The position numbers were made by a program, and so were the translations under genes. A DNA stretch of 64,000 nt from Larix kaempferi (taxonomy: Eukaryota > Streptophyta > Pinopsida > Pinales > Pinaceae), in contig BSBM01001138.1 of assembly GCA_027924585.1 (NCBI GenBank), positions 10,278,001-10,342,000 of the forward strand, given 5' to 3'. Under the pieces are notes generated by a model. That model searched no databases. It had not been told where the DNA came from and saw only the letters and a program-made list of their open reading frames with translations. Below, in pieces: positions 47,962 to 59,677 of this stretch. How positions within the stretch are numbered: position 1 is the first letter of the stretch; each line of letters begins with the position of its first letter.

Positions 47962-50900
47962 TGTTATCACATCCATGTTAGCTGGAGCTACCATGCTGCG
48001 GATTGTGTGGTCAGCGACCATACTAGACTTTTTTTTCCAAATCAGAGATCGGATGCCTTCAGAGGAGGCACACAGTTTTGTTCAGATTGCCCTGAGCAGA
48101 TATATCAGTGGGGAAAGATGGTTTTATTGTATTGTCTAGACATGTATACATTATTGCCTACAGAGGCACCCTTCATTGCCAGGATTTGCACAAGCCCATT
48201 GAGACAGTTGCCTAGCCATATTTTTTATTGAGAGTACAGAGTATTGCTGGTTGGCCACTTATTGCCCGGATTCAGTAGGGGTCCAGCTTCAGAGTCAGCT
48301 TCAGCGGCAGGTATATGGTGCGGCAGGTATAGCATTTGATGTTCTATTGCTTATGTTGTTGATTAGACTTGTTTATACATGATAGTACAGTGACTTTACA
48401 TATTATGTTGATGTGGTGATCTAGTTGTTATTATGATGTGTTTGGCCCTTGGTGATGTCAGTCCACCCCTTTTAGTAGGCTCCTGTCTATCCACACCGGA
48501 TCACATTCCCACTATTTGTATAGACTTGGTCACTTAGTCCCCTTTAGGTAATTGACTTTGGATCCACCTTCACTTCCTCCACCCATCCGACTCATTCATG
48601 ACTGATCTTTCCCGACTTGGATTTTGATTTGTGACCTTGAGGATCCCCTTCCCCACTAATCTCTGAGTATGCCATGATTCCCTGTCTTTTGTGCCTTGGC
48701 TCTTCAGTGTGTGAGATGCACTCTCAAACCTGGGATTTGCTCCTGTCGGTTGCCCTTGATGTTGCAATGCAGTATAGTATTGTGTAGCCTCACCGGGTGT
48801 TCCCCATTGGTCATTGAAGCATTTATGCTCACCCCCATTACTCTGCAGTATGAGCACCTTGATTATATCTATTGAGATATGTATGTAGCCCAAAAGGGCC
48901 TTGATGTAAAATGAAGAAATGAAGAAATTAAGAATTGTAAAGCAAGCCAAAAAGGCTAATGTAAATGTAAAATCTAGCCAAAAAGGCTAAGTATGAAATT
49001 CATTGTAAAATCCATGCAATGTGTTTGTAAACACACATGGACACAGGTCAACCGTGCATATCAGCTTTGTAGTGGTCATTTCCTCACCTAGTCCTGCGGG
49101 GCAAGGAGGTGAGAGGGAGCAAGGGACAAGCTCAAGATTGTCCCCTAGAGTCTCAAGTTACGGTTTGCCGGACATCCAGTTTGGCGGCTCTAGAAAAGAT
49201 CCTCATGGAGTCTTATTAAGGCACGGATGTGAGTTCTGATGTACTTGTTGGATGACCAGTGGCGGTTTCCCTGCACTATACCCATTTGTGAGGCACCGCC
49301 CTTCCTTGTGTTTTGTCATGGAATGCTTATCTCAGTGGACCCCGCTTTCCCGAGTTATTCAAAGGGTCACATGATCTTTGTCCTTGTCATCCCTTATCCT
49401 TCACCTTATTTTCCACCTCACCCAAAGTCAACTAGGTGGTCAAGTCTATAGGTTGTGCATAGCAGTTTGAGTCTTTTGGATGTGGTGGGTCCACCTCACC
49501 AGGGGCCTCGTGTTTTTGAGATATTATGTATTTTTGATCACCATACTGACATCTTATTGTTTAGTAATGTACTAACGTGTATAAGGGAGCCTATCACTTC
49601 ATATTGCATACAGGTATTCACCTAGCACCATGTTGACCAGATTTGACTTGGTCAAACTAGGTTGACTAGGCTAAAAATGGGCTCGAAAAAATATTGCGAT
49701 CAAGATTTCGATTTTGGTCATTTGTATTCTATTGGGGTCCCATATGAACCTCCAAGCATCAGAATTGGAAAAGATTGAGGCAGCGATGAAATTTTTAATT
49801 ATTATTGGTCATTAATGACCTGTTTTAATTAAAAATGATGGATTTTGGCCAAACAGTGCCTAAGGGATGGATCGTGGTCGTTCAAGTGACCATGTCTACT
49901 ATTTTTGTGTTCCACGATCGTATTGCAACCGACGGTTCGACAATCCGGGCACTCTAAGTGGGTCAAAAGCCCAAATTAGACCTTCAGCAATAAAAACCAA
50001 TAGTTAATTAAGAAAAAAATCAAAATTTGGCAAAGGAAACTATGGCAAATGGAAAAAATCAAAGGCTGGCTAATATAGGGGTGACTTATAAGGTAATTTG
50101 GTAATGTTTGGACATGATATTTGTTGGTGGGACCCTCCATTGGACCAGCTCACTATGGGAGGTCAAATTTGCCCATGGGGCTTTCTCTACTTAAGAGAGA
50201 ATCCTCCCTATTTCTTCCTCTCTTGGCACATTGTACACTTGAGTTTTGATGATATAGAGCCATTTTTCACCAAGTTACTTGAGAATTTGTGGATGGATAT
50301 GTATTGTTTGACTGATATCTAGTTTTCCTTAGCCTTGTTGTGTTGTTAGTGCATTGTTTCCGTCTTGTCCTTGGCCAACAATTTGCAGGTGAAGAGCACA
50401 GCTGGAAGAGGGCGCAGTTTTTGGAGTGGGAACCCCACAACTGCTTGTTTTCTTCAGAGTATCAACAAAGGGAGTTGTTATTGCCTTGTGCCTTTCAATT
50501 TCTGTCATTTTTAGTCATTTACTTGCTGGTTTTTCTTGCTATTTGCTGCATACACTGACTTGATCTTGTTTTTGGCAGGTTGCTAGGGCGCACTTGGTCA
50601 TTGGGAGCTCAAAATGCCAAAGGGAACACGCTGCTGCTCAACAATTGAGTTTGGAGGGCTAGTCTTTGGCAATCTCATCCATCCATTCATTCTCAAGTAG
50701 GTTCTTCTTGCTGGTCTCTTAGATTTTAAATTTAAATGTGTGTGTGTTGAGCATAAATTTACACTAAAACCCTAAAAAATCAAAATATTAAAATTCCACT
50801 GTTAAATTTAGTTTTTCTTGTAAACCTGCTTATGAAACGATGATAAAAGCCTATATTTCAAGTTTCATTAAGTTCTGACTCCATTTACCCACTTAACTAG

Positions 50901-51545
50901 GTACTAGTCATTTTCTGAATTTGCCCCACTTGGGCAAACTGGCCAAACATGCTGTTGGGTAATTTTCTGGGTTTTGGGTACTGTAGATTTGAGTTTAGAA
51001 TGCCATCTTATCATAAGAAATCAAGTCTCGTTGGCTGGAAGTGATTATAAACATTAATTTCTTGCTGCCCTAGATCCATTTGGCTCACTGTTTAACCCTT
51101 GTCTTGGGCAGTTTTACTTCAACAGTTCACTTCCATCTTATTGTATCTCCTTAGACAATTTCAGCCGTACAATCACCAATTTAATCTTGTCATCTAATCA
51201 TACTTGACTGCTGGTCACCTTCTACATCACCATTATTTCACTACTTGCGTCCATCAAATGGCTGAAACTAGACTTAGGAGCTCATCTACACTCACTCCTT
51301 GTGTTTATCTCTTATTGTTTTGGGGTTTGGGTGTATTTTTGTCTCTCAACCATCACTGGTTGAGCAGGGTCTCCCCCTTGACTTGGCTAAGTGCCTCGTT
51401 TAAAGTGACAATAGCCTTGTCCAGTGTGACTTCCGTTCATTGAGCGGAAGACTTGGCCATTGCTGGTTACACCTTCCTAGCTATCCACCCTCTACCATCC
51501 CTGTTGGGACACCTTACTTCAACAGCTAGAGTTTGTGTGATAACA
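47962..51545 (+). mobile_element. 5' LTR-C of a gypsy element, 3584 bp
   Basis: Starts TGTTATCACATCC and ends GTGTGATAACA, giving a perfect 9-bp terminal inverted repeat. It is followed by three to four T's and a primer-site-like sequence. It contains the TGTGTTT(G)TAAACACA near-palindrome at 49020-49035 and AATAAAAACC at about 49990. All open frames inside are short and unsupported. It is the 5' LTR for the gag and protease at 51938-55697. Confidence 0.85.
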
Positions 51546-51549
51546 TTTT

Positions 51550-51567
51550 TGGCCCCACTGCGGGGGA
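51550..51567 (+). other. Putative primer-binding site of gypsy element C
   Basis: TGGCCCCACTGCGGGGGA lies four T's after the LTR end, in the right place and with the TGG start required to pair with a tRNA CCA end. I cannot name the tRNA with certainty. The site is partly self-complementary. Confidence 0.55.
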
Positions 51568-51937
51568 GGTAGACGCCTACCCGTGTTTGTTTGAGTTTTG
51601 AGTCTTTTTGCTTGTTTTTCCTTTTATCATCGCATCCACACTTAAAAATCTGTTGGCTGATTTCCACTGGCATAATTATTTGTAGGCAACACATTTTTTT
51701 GTCTCATTCACCACTTCCCCCTCACGACATTCCACCTTCGGTGGGCAAGGTTCCCAAGCTCACCTGGCGACTCCACCCCGTGGCTCCACTGGAGGCCGAA
51801 CCCATCCGTACAACCTACGTAGCCTTGATCGTTCTGACACATCACATAGCACGCCTATCACTTACGTAAGACTAAACCTTAGTGAGCACTCCCCCAACTT
51901 GGTTTGGTAGGCAGTCAACTCTGCAACCTCACCTAGT

Positions 51938-53023
51938 GTGGTAGTGCCACCCCCTTCCATAGCTCCCAACCCACCACTGAACAACAACCAGATGGCTAAC
52001 GCCAATCCTTGTCCACGTACCTTCGGCCATATGGCTAGAGCTTCACCCTTCAGCATTGCTCAAATTCGGGGTGCTCCCCATGACATGCCTGAGAAGTATT
52101 TTGAAAATATTCAGAAGTTTAGTGGGAGCACAACCATCACGATTGAAGATCACGTTGAATCTGTGTGGCAACACATGGAGGCCTATGGGGCCATTGACGA
52201 AGATGTATTCATGAGAGGTCTTTTTATGTCACTTGAGGGCGATGTCCGCAAGTGGTTTGATCGGTTACCTGCCGAATCAGTGACTGGTTACGATGACTTC
52301 GTGACCAAACTCAACGAATAGTGGTCGGTCAAACTAGATGGCAAGTTTTTGCTTAGCCAACTATCAGGAATTAAAAAAAAGGAAAACGAAACCAGTCATG
52401 AATTCAACGTCAGATTTGATAAAGTTGTGGCCCAGATACCTGAAACTATTCGCCCCACGGACCCAGCTATCCCGATACACTATTTAGATTCTTTCGAAGG
52501 ATGGTTAGGGTATCACCTTAAAGACAAAGAGCCAACTACTCTTAAGATCGCCCAGGACAATACACACAAAGTTGAGGCAAACGCTGCGTCCATGGGAAAA
52601 CAAAACTTCTTTGACCTTCACGCTCCTTCCTCCTCACGCACTGATTCCCTTCCCCGCAAGGGCAAAGAGCCTGTAAAGGAAGACACATAGTTAGGGAACA
52701 GTGAGGACATGAAGGAAATGATTAAGACCTTCACCCTTCTAACAAGAGATTTGGCCAAAAGCAGGGACTCAGATAGATATAAGGCTCCATACGGCCCCAA
52801 GCCATATTGGAACCAAAACAGGAGGCCTACTACTGAAGAGATCAAGAGACCCCCTACAGCTCTCGAGACCCCTGACACTAGAGCCATTCACTAGTGCAAA
52901 AAATGTGAAGATGAGCACCCCGAGGCCGAGTGTAGCTATGTCGAATCGGAAGAACTTATAGAGAACACCAACTTCATTGATGACACACAAATTTGCCTCC
53001 AAAGCCAACTTTATTTCCAATGA
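51938..53023 (+). pseudogene. Gypsy gag interrupted by three TAG codons
   Basis: One reading frame (about 362 codons) runs from 51938 to a TGA at 53021, broken only by TAG at 52319, 52688 and 52892. It shows the Retrotrans_gag core: PEKYFENIQKFSGSTTITIE, HVESVWQHMEAYGA, FMSLEGDVRKWFDRLPAESV, then SGIKKKENETSHEFNVRFDK. A C-terminal knuckle-like CKKCEDEHPEAEC (C-x2-C-x3-H-x4-C) follows the third TAG. The family role is capsid formation around element RNA. No indel breaks the frame, so decay here is by point mutation only. The last codons may already be LTR-A sequence, since an LTR-A insertion begins near 52985-53000. Confidence 0.85.
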
Positions 53024-54246
53024 TAGCCAATAGCTATTACGATCTCCGCAGAGTAAGTTTACAATAATTCTCCATCCAAAAAAAGCCCAAATGGCTTCGC
53101 TTAAATAGCAAAACACTAGCCTAAAACCCTAATTCGAATTTGGCATGAAGAGAGCCAAAAACTCCATCTTAATCCAATCAAAACCATGTCAACACCAACC
53201 AAATCGAGCTTGGGGTCTTAACTCAACATTAAGCTTGAGTTTGGAGCCCATAATTTGAGGAAGGAGCCCCACATGCATTGATTTCAAAATCCAACAACCC
53301 ATTAATTAATTGCCAAATCACAAAAACGAATTTGCATGAAGGTGGGTGAATTTCTCAACTGTAGATCACTCCCAGTGCTCCGAAACTGATCTGAATCAGG
53401 TGGGTGAAGATTCCAATCATCATAAATGCTTTTTGCCATGTCATTTTGACTTTTACTTTATTCAATTTGGCCTTTTTTGGAGAGATTTAAATTATCTCCA
53501 ATTTATTATTTTTTGAATATTTTAATTAATATTTCTCATTTTTTGATTTTTTGAGAAAATATTAATTATGAGGCCAAATAATTGTCTGAAACTTAGGGTT
53601 AGCTGGTCCGGGGATCATGAATGATTTTTGGCTTAAGTCTGGAGCCTTCAATCACTGAAATCGGATCCCGTATGACTGACATATTACAGACTCAAATTTC
53701 TCTATTTAAACTATAGAGAAATTTAATTAAAATTTAAATAATTAAAAAAAAATTAAAAAACCCAATTCCGACGCGTCCGGTAAAAATTTTTCGAAATTTT
53801 TTCTGGGGGTCCTAGAGACTTAGGACATGACCAAAACCTATTCTAATAGTGTCTAATAGGTTTATACATTATAGTTGGACTCTAATAACCCCCCATGGCC
53901 AAATTTCCAAAATCGGGCATTCCAGCTTTGGAGGAAGCGGGAGAAAAACCAAGAGATTATATCTCGCCTGAAGCAAAGTATAATCTGACGGTGAAAAAAC
54001 TCCCTGGAATACCTTAGTTGTTTAATCCAGTCATGGGGAACCGAGCCACTCAGACCCTACTAGCACACTTTGATACAAACCCCCCATGGGGCCATGGTCA
54101 TGTCGACTCAAAAACAAAACTGGCTAGCCAAAAATGGCTAGACCCAAATATCTGAAACCCAGATACTCTGGAAGTGAACACTGATGTGTTCCAACACTGG
54201 CGGCTCAAATAAGGTTTCAACCATTTGTACAAAATAGGTGATAGCA
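53000..54246 (-). mobile_element. LTR-A copy inserted between gag and protease, truncated
   Basis: On the minus strand it begins TGCTATCACCTATTTTGTAC at 54246 and closely follows the U3 of the 19580 copy (GAACACATCAGTGTTC-like, TAGCCA...TTTGGCTAGCCA, TCCTCCAAAGCTGGAATGC, CCGGACGCGTCGGAATTGGG). The forward strand near 52990-53030 matches the GAAATAAAGT(T)GGCTTTGGAGG word at 21111. The remaining ~2.5 kb of LTR (U5 side) is missing. The left edge is uncertain by ~20 bases. Confidence 0.75.
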
Positions 54247-55697
54247 GATAGCATCCCTGTAGAGAGGGACTTGTTAGATACCTCTGCAGATGTCCCTAGT
54301 TCCTTGGATATTCCACATGATGAGGAGAGGTACATGGAGGATCCCCCGGTGTCTATTCACTCTGCTATTTACGAGAGAAAGAATGGGGGCACTAGCCTTT
54401 GTATCTCACTCTCCGTATACAAGGCATCCTGCTACACAACTGCATGCTTGACTCGGGGACATCCATGAATGTCATGCCATTGCAAATCATGAAGGCTTTG
54501 GGCCTTGAAGTCACCTGCCCCTACGGGAATGTTTGTGGAATTGACTCCAAACAAGTTTCGGCTTATGGCTTGATTAAGAACTTAAAGGCGGATCTTTTCT
54601 CTTGTCTGGACATTTCCACGCTCATGGATGTAGTGATCGACCTTCCACCTGTGTATGGCATGCGTCTGTCCAGAAAGTGGGCTTCCGGTCTAGGAGGGCA
54701 CTTACAGATGGACTTATCCTACGCCTCCATCCCTAACCCTAATGGGGTCCTGGTGAGAGTTTATCGGGAACCATTTTACGAGGGGCACATTGAGGGCATG
54801 GAGGAGGCCATGCGGAGAACGTACGGGGAGTGTGAGCCAAGTCCCGAAGGCATGTTCATGGCCTTTGGTGGCGAGAGGGAGGATATGGATGATGGGGACA
54901 CGTTAGGGCATCAATTTGAGAGGTGGCTCTCCAGCCCCGCATTGCACTCACATGATGATGATTCTGAGGAAGAGTGCAACGAACGACTTAGCCACGAAGA
55001 TCTCGAGAATGAGCTGACCGCTCCTCCTGAGAGGCATGAGCCTATGGAGACACGAGAAGGATCCCCCACGGGTCACTCTCACCCTTCGAGCCTCCGGGAG
55101 CAATTGGCCTAGTTGTATCTGGATGATTATTCCACCGCAGAGGATGAAGATTTGGAGTTCTCTCTTCCTGCTGAGCTGAGAGCAATCACGCGTGAGTTTC
55201 TCGCCTATAGTGGAGAGGACCTTGAGATGGAGGAACACAGTGAGGACACTCCCCCTCCTCTGGAGGACTGGGAAGTGAGGGGGATCCCACCCCCGGAAGA
55301 GAGAAGCTTTAGGACAATCCCTGAGATCCTGGCCATCATGAATGATAACCTTGATAGACAGGGCAGAGGACTTCCCGCGCGCTACTGGTGGGAGGAGCCA
55401 TCTTCCCAGGAGCCACCTGATAGGGAGAGCGATTCTTCCGATCAAATCTTCTTTTACGAGTTCTCCCTCCCCACGGATTTTACGGGAGAATTTGAGCCAT
55501 TACCGTTTGTTACCCCGCCTCCCTCCCCTCGTCCGCATGCCTTCCCAAGTTTCCTCTTGCCTACTGAGATCCCTATACCGTTGGGAGAAGGGTGCAGCAC
55601 ACATGCTACATCTTCGCCTTCCACCCACCCATCCATCAGGAGCCTGTCTGCCCAACATTCTGATTTTTGGACGATTGGCGAGAGTGCCGCGAGACCG
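54247..55697 (+). pseudogene. Gypsy protease and linker region
   Basis: A retropepsin-like aspartic protease is read from about 54390: LTLRIQGILLHNCMLDSGTS with the active-site triad as D-S-G (most plant gypsy elements have D-T/S-G), then MNVMPLQIMKALGL and VCGIDSKQVSAYGLI. The family role is cleavage of gag-pol. Upstream, 54247-54398 reads in a different frame, so there is one frameshift at about 54400. Downstream come a conserved stretch (LPPVYGMRLSRKW, GGHLQMDLSYASIP) and a long acidic, Pro-rich linker to 55697, interrupted by a single TAG at 55110. Reverse transcriptase would follow but the gag-only element takes over at 55698. Confidence 0.8.
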
Positions 55698-56458
55698 AGA
55701 TACAAACCTCCGTTATAAGGCTGCTCCGGCTGATCTATGAAATGAGTACTGCTATCTTCAAGAGAATGAACTTGAGGCAGATCTACCTCTTCATGATAAA
55801 ACTGTTCATGAACTTGAGTCTGCTCACACTGATTTGTAAGAAAAACACTGCTATCTTCAATAAAGTGAATCTGAGGCAGCTCTGGATCATCATTATGAAA
55901 CTGTTCATGATCATTTTTAATGGCACCGATTTGAGGAAGCTCCATACTTTCAATGTTTTTTATTTCAGCAGAAGGATGCTCAGCTACATCCTCAAATAGG
56001 GACCCTTGTATTCCTTCTTCAATCAAATTTTCAATGTCTTCTTTTAATTCAAGATGGAACCTAGGGATGAGGGCATCATATCCTTTAGCAAACTGCTCAA
56101 TTTCCTCTACAGTTCCATCATGCCAGCGAAGGAGAAATCTCTCAAAAAACCCTGCCATTGAATCTATGGATTTATCTAAAAGACCAAAGAACCACTTTTC
56201 TGCATTCCCTTCTAAAGTTAAATTAAAGATGATCATAAGGTCATCCTCACAATAAACATTGAAATCGACCATCAATTTGCAGTAAGAAGCAATGTGATAG
56301 ATGGCTGGAACATCATTATTTCCATGAAATTTTGGAAGAATGTCATGCACTTTTTCATAGTCATAGCACTCATTAGGAAATCCATGGATTTTTGAGAAAT
56401 CCAATGGGGCGAAACCTTCGTGCCAAAAAGCAAGATCTTGTGCTTTTTTATCGTCCAT
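55698..56458 (-). pseudogene. Gag-like protein, truncated copy
   Basis: Starts MDDKKAQDLAFWHEGFAPLD at 56458 and matches the complete copy at 59929-60930 up to NGGLYL. At 55698 it runs into unrelated reverse-strand gypsy sequence and stays open by chance to 55454. The last ~80 codons of the true protein (tail ending WLWAYT) are missing. It is otherwise undamaged. Confidence 0.85.
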
Positions 56459-56699
56459 AAGTCAAATAATGAAGTACTAAATCTGAAACACATATTCATA
56501 CCTCATACCAAACTGTGGAGTCGCCAAGGTGAGCTTGAAAGCATTCCAATGAGTGTGCTCACCTCTACACCCAATAGGATCTTCAAATCTGCAAAAGGAC
56601 AAGGGCTCTGTCCCTTCGTGGAGTCGCCATGTGAGAAGAAGAATCCCACAAATGTCGTTTAATGAAGCATAGTCTTCAAATTTCGGGAACTGGACTTTG

Positions 56700-56717
56700 T
56701 CCCCGGCAACGGCGCCA
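56700..56717 (-). other. Primer-binding site, tRNA-Asp, intact
   Basis: The forward strand TCCCCGGCAACGGCGCCA is identical to the 3' end of plant tRNA-Asp(GUC) including CCA, so the minus strand pairs with it over 18 bases. Three A's separate it from the LTR at 56721. Confidence 0.9.
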
Positions 56718-58059
56718 AAATGTTGTCCTCCGAAATGGCATGCGTGTCGTTTGAAAGCCCAAAATGTGCAACGCCAGCTGGATGACAACTCTCTCAGGAG
56801 AGAGGCCAATGTCACCACACTCCTCTCCTCTTCGCTTTAGGTTGGCTCTTCTCCAACACTAGGGGGGTATCCCTAAAATAGGATCGCTAAGGCAGGTATA
56901 GTAACGGGCAGGGTGATTGAAAGAGGCTGCCTTAGAGAAACGGATGTAACAAAGATAGTTTTGGATGGGTGATGGAAAGGAAAGGAAGATCAATCCTCAG
57001 GGAAAGACCAGTGCCAGTATCAGAGAGGGGCGAATGGAGTCAAAGGAAAACTCTAAAAGGACATTGCTGCCAGGTGAATGTAGTAACCAACTAAGAGCTC
57101 TTGCACTAGAGCATTCCTGAAAGCCGCAAAACTTAAGAGAAAAACATGGGTCAAATGGTGTTATGCTAGATTGTTAGCCTTCTATTCAAATGATCCCAGT
57201 TTAAGAGTCGAAAGCAAAGAGCTAAGAGAGGTAATGCCTCATACAAAATGAAAGATGGCATACAAAGAAACACGGCAAACAAGGAACGAAAGAACCCCCA
57301 ATTTGTCCAAAGAATCCCATCATGATTTTTCTATTAAGTTCACGGGAAAAAACTCCCAAAATTCTCCATGCGTTACAATGAGGAGGCTGGCTCCTTTTTA
57401 TTTCCTCTCAAAAAGAAAATAATGATAAAGTAAAATGAGAAAAAAGGTGAGATCCACCTTTTTCTCCACTAGAGTCTCCAAGTGTCACTTTATTAAAAAG
57501 CACTGCCACTCAGCGAATTGTGAGCTGATGTCTTCTTTTGAAAGCAACAAAACCTAGTGAGATCACCGAGTGTTTCACACGCTGTTCTGACCATAAGTGG
57601 CACTTTTAATTGGCAAAAATTTAAAAAACAGGTTTCGAGCCGAGCCATCATTCATTGACATGGCTTTAATAAAGAACTGGTGTCAATCTCTTGATAGCCC
57701 AGAAAATTTAGAGAAACCACCCCGCATTACAACACCGTGTTTGTGATAAATAGCTGCCCGATAAAATTGTGCTCATTGGGTGCCACGAAATTCCAGGAAA
57801 TCTCAGTGTAGTTTAATGTATGAATACGTCTTCAATGTAGTATCTTCCCGATCAAAAAAAAAAATAAAGGAGGGTTCGCTTAAGAGATGTTCACGGAGGT
57901 TGCCAGGAGGGATATGTCTTCAGCTACCAACAACCAATTTTTTGAACTCGCTGTCTAAACTCCAATTTTCAATCGGCGAGCTGTAATGACCACGACACCA
58001 ATGATGAAAACTTCTGCTGCATTAACTTCGTTGAAAAAACTGAGCTTAATAATCAAACG

Positions 58060-59356
58060 CTGTCAAGTTTTGTGCATGCGACTGTCAAAAGGTCCAAGCT
58101 TCACGCTGTCAGATAGTTGGGGATGATCAGTTTGAATTTCGCTGTGTGTTAATCATCGCTGAAACCCCGAGTGCTTGGCGTGAAATGGATACGAACATCC
58201 ATGAGATGGCCCGTGGCTTGGCTACTCCCGGTGTCAGCATAAGCACCACCGAATTTCCTGTGTGTAGACGTGAACTCCGAGCCAAAACTCTGTATTCGAC
58301 TGTCAATGAAACGTGGGAACATTGCTCGGCGTGGAGATCACTTCTGTATTCGACTGTCAGTGCCGTGATCTCCATCAAAAATCTTTAAACTCGCTGATTG
58401 CTGATTAACTCGTCGTACCTCCAAATCAAAACTGCCGTGGTGCTGACTTGCCCTGTCGAACCCCGAGCTGCTACCACCGGTGTCATTTTGTAACAGGTGC
58501 TATCGATTTCATGTATGAACACGACTTTCAAAAGCCTAGCAGCGACCCAATTTATTAATTTATGTCCACAACGGAAACACTAGGAATCAATCTGTAATCG
58601 ACAGTCAACAAATCGTGAATCCATCACAGAAAACTGTCAAATATCTTTCACCGGCGCAATTCTCAAGCTTGGGCTGTTAATAAATCAACGTGGATATCCA
58701 TTGATATTCGGCTATGCAGGAGAAATTGCGGAGCGACTAGCAGGCAACTGAAAAAAGGCGGATTCATCTTGGACCTTGCAAAAATTCAAGTGTTTTTCTT
58801 GCTGATAAACAAAACTCTGTCAAGCTGACCCTTCTGAAGTAATAGGAAGTGATGCTTAAAAGATCAAATAGCTTTTGAATAACCACTCCTACAGCTTCTG
58901 GGAAATACTTTAAAAATGGCCCAGATGCCTCTAAATATTTCCCAAGAATTTCCACCTGTTCAACATAGTATCATACCAGGACCTTAATTTCGGTCAGTAA
59001 ATTTGCTGCAAAATGGAAATGGAAAATGCACGGATTTTGAAGATACCCTCAACACCGTGGAATATCTAGTAAATCAACACTCGCAACCATAACCTCATGA
59101 GCAGGCAAGTCGAGATTTTTATTTTCTCTGATAACCTTTTCAGATCTGTGACTAGTGCACAGGGATCAATACCAGCTGCTCTCGCCACCCAAAAATCCTG
59201 CGTAGTTTGAGTCCTCCGTAGATAGAAATGTTTGAACCATAATATAATAGTTGCCTGAAAGTTATGGGGAAATCCAGAAGCTTCACAAAACTTCCATGTT
59301 CATAAAATATTAGCATGAGTAACTCCTTATTTACAGTGAGGCTCATTTAACTGTCA
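58060..59356 (-). promoter_or_regulatory. Eight TGACAG motifs, same direction, in LTR-B U3
   Basis: CTGTCA on the forward strand (TGACAG on the element's sense strand) at 58060, 58082, 58106, 58300, 58354, 58634, 58817 and 59351. I noticed none in the other direction in this stretch. Chance would give about 0.6 in 1.3 kb for both strands together. TGACAG is the core bound by plant TALE homeodomain proteins (KNOX/BELL). A regulatory role is inference. Confidence 0.45.
58770..58958 (-). pseudogene. Captured exon fragment of exportin-5 (HASTY)-like gene
   Basis: A minus-strand open segment reads EILGKYLEASGPFLKYFPEAV followed by GVVIQKLFDLL. This resembles the plant exportin-5 homologue HASTY, a nuclear export receptor linked to microRNA biology, at a helical-repeat region. 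Resemblance covers about 32 residues; the residues after FDLL do not continue the match. It lies in U3 about 0.7-0.9 kb from the LTR start. The same copy is at 63242-63430. Identification rests on recognition of a short segment, so moderate confidence; another HEAT-repeat karyopherin is possible. Confidence 0.55.
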
Positions 59357-59669
59357 TATACGGGGAGTGCAAACCAGGAATCTTGTATCATATACTCCTT
59401 AGCAGCCTCTGTAAAGAATGATCCAGGACCGGAGGTTTCAAAATCCACCATTGTGAGCTAGGTAGACGGCTGTCTTAGATATCTTTGAATGTCCATTCTT
59501 CAAGTATAGGCGCTTTGAGTGCATCAGATTGTGCAAAAATTGTCAACACAGTAGCATCTAGTGCAATCTGGTGTTAGCAATCTGTATTATTACCTTTGCG
59601 CTCTCAACCTTTCAACATATCCTTCACTGGCTGCGTTGACTACATACTGATATTGCTACTGTGTGAACA

Positions 59670-59677
59670 CCCCCGTC
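59670..59677 (-). other. Polypurine tract
   Basis: GACGGGGG on the minus strand, directly before TGTTCACAC of the 3' LTR. The homologous position beside 3748 has CAGGGG. It would prime plus-strand DNA synthesis. Confidence 0.75.

Larger units (their letters stand above)
55698..56720 (-). mobile_element. Partial internal region of gag-only element (second copy)
   Basis: As far as I can see identical to 60170-61192: primer site, leader and the first ~250 codons of gag. It begins abruptly at 55698 against gypsy protease DNA on the forward strand. In element order it lies after the LTR at 56721-59669, so the array reads LTR - internal - LTR - partial internal. Confidence 0.9.
56721..59669 (-). 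mobile_element. LTR-B, 3' LTR of young gag-only element (2949 bp)
   Basis: On the minus strand, TGTTCACACAGTAGC...GGAGGACAACA. On the internal side of the 59669 end is a polypurine tract (minus GACGGGGG, 59670-59677), and beyond 56721 a tRNA-Asp primer site. Repeated with an offset of 4472 bp at 61193. I found three substitutions in the 2.8 kb visible in both (57867/62339 A-G, 58984/63456 T-C, 59248/63720 T-C), all transitions. U3 is about 2.3 kb and contains a host-gene fragment and a one-directional TGACAG array. A TATA-like region lies near 57390. Confidence 0.93.

Noticed and set aside
52985-54246. Target-site duplication around the LTR-A between gag and protease
   Set aside because: I compared GATGA on the left with GATAG on the right, but the left end of the LTR is truncated, so no true duplication can be assigned.
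54948-55445. 165-codon minus-strand frame opposite the gypsy linker
   Set aside because: Antisense shadow of the acidic protease-linker frame on the plus strand, with no motif of its own.
55953-56255. 100-codon plus-strand frame, repeated at 60425-60727
   Set aside because: Antisense to the gag core; repeated only because the whole unit is duplicated.
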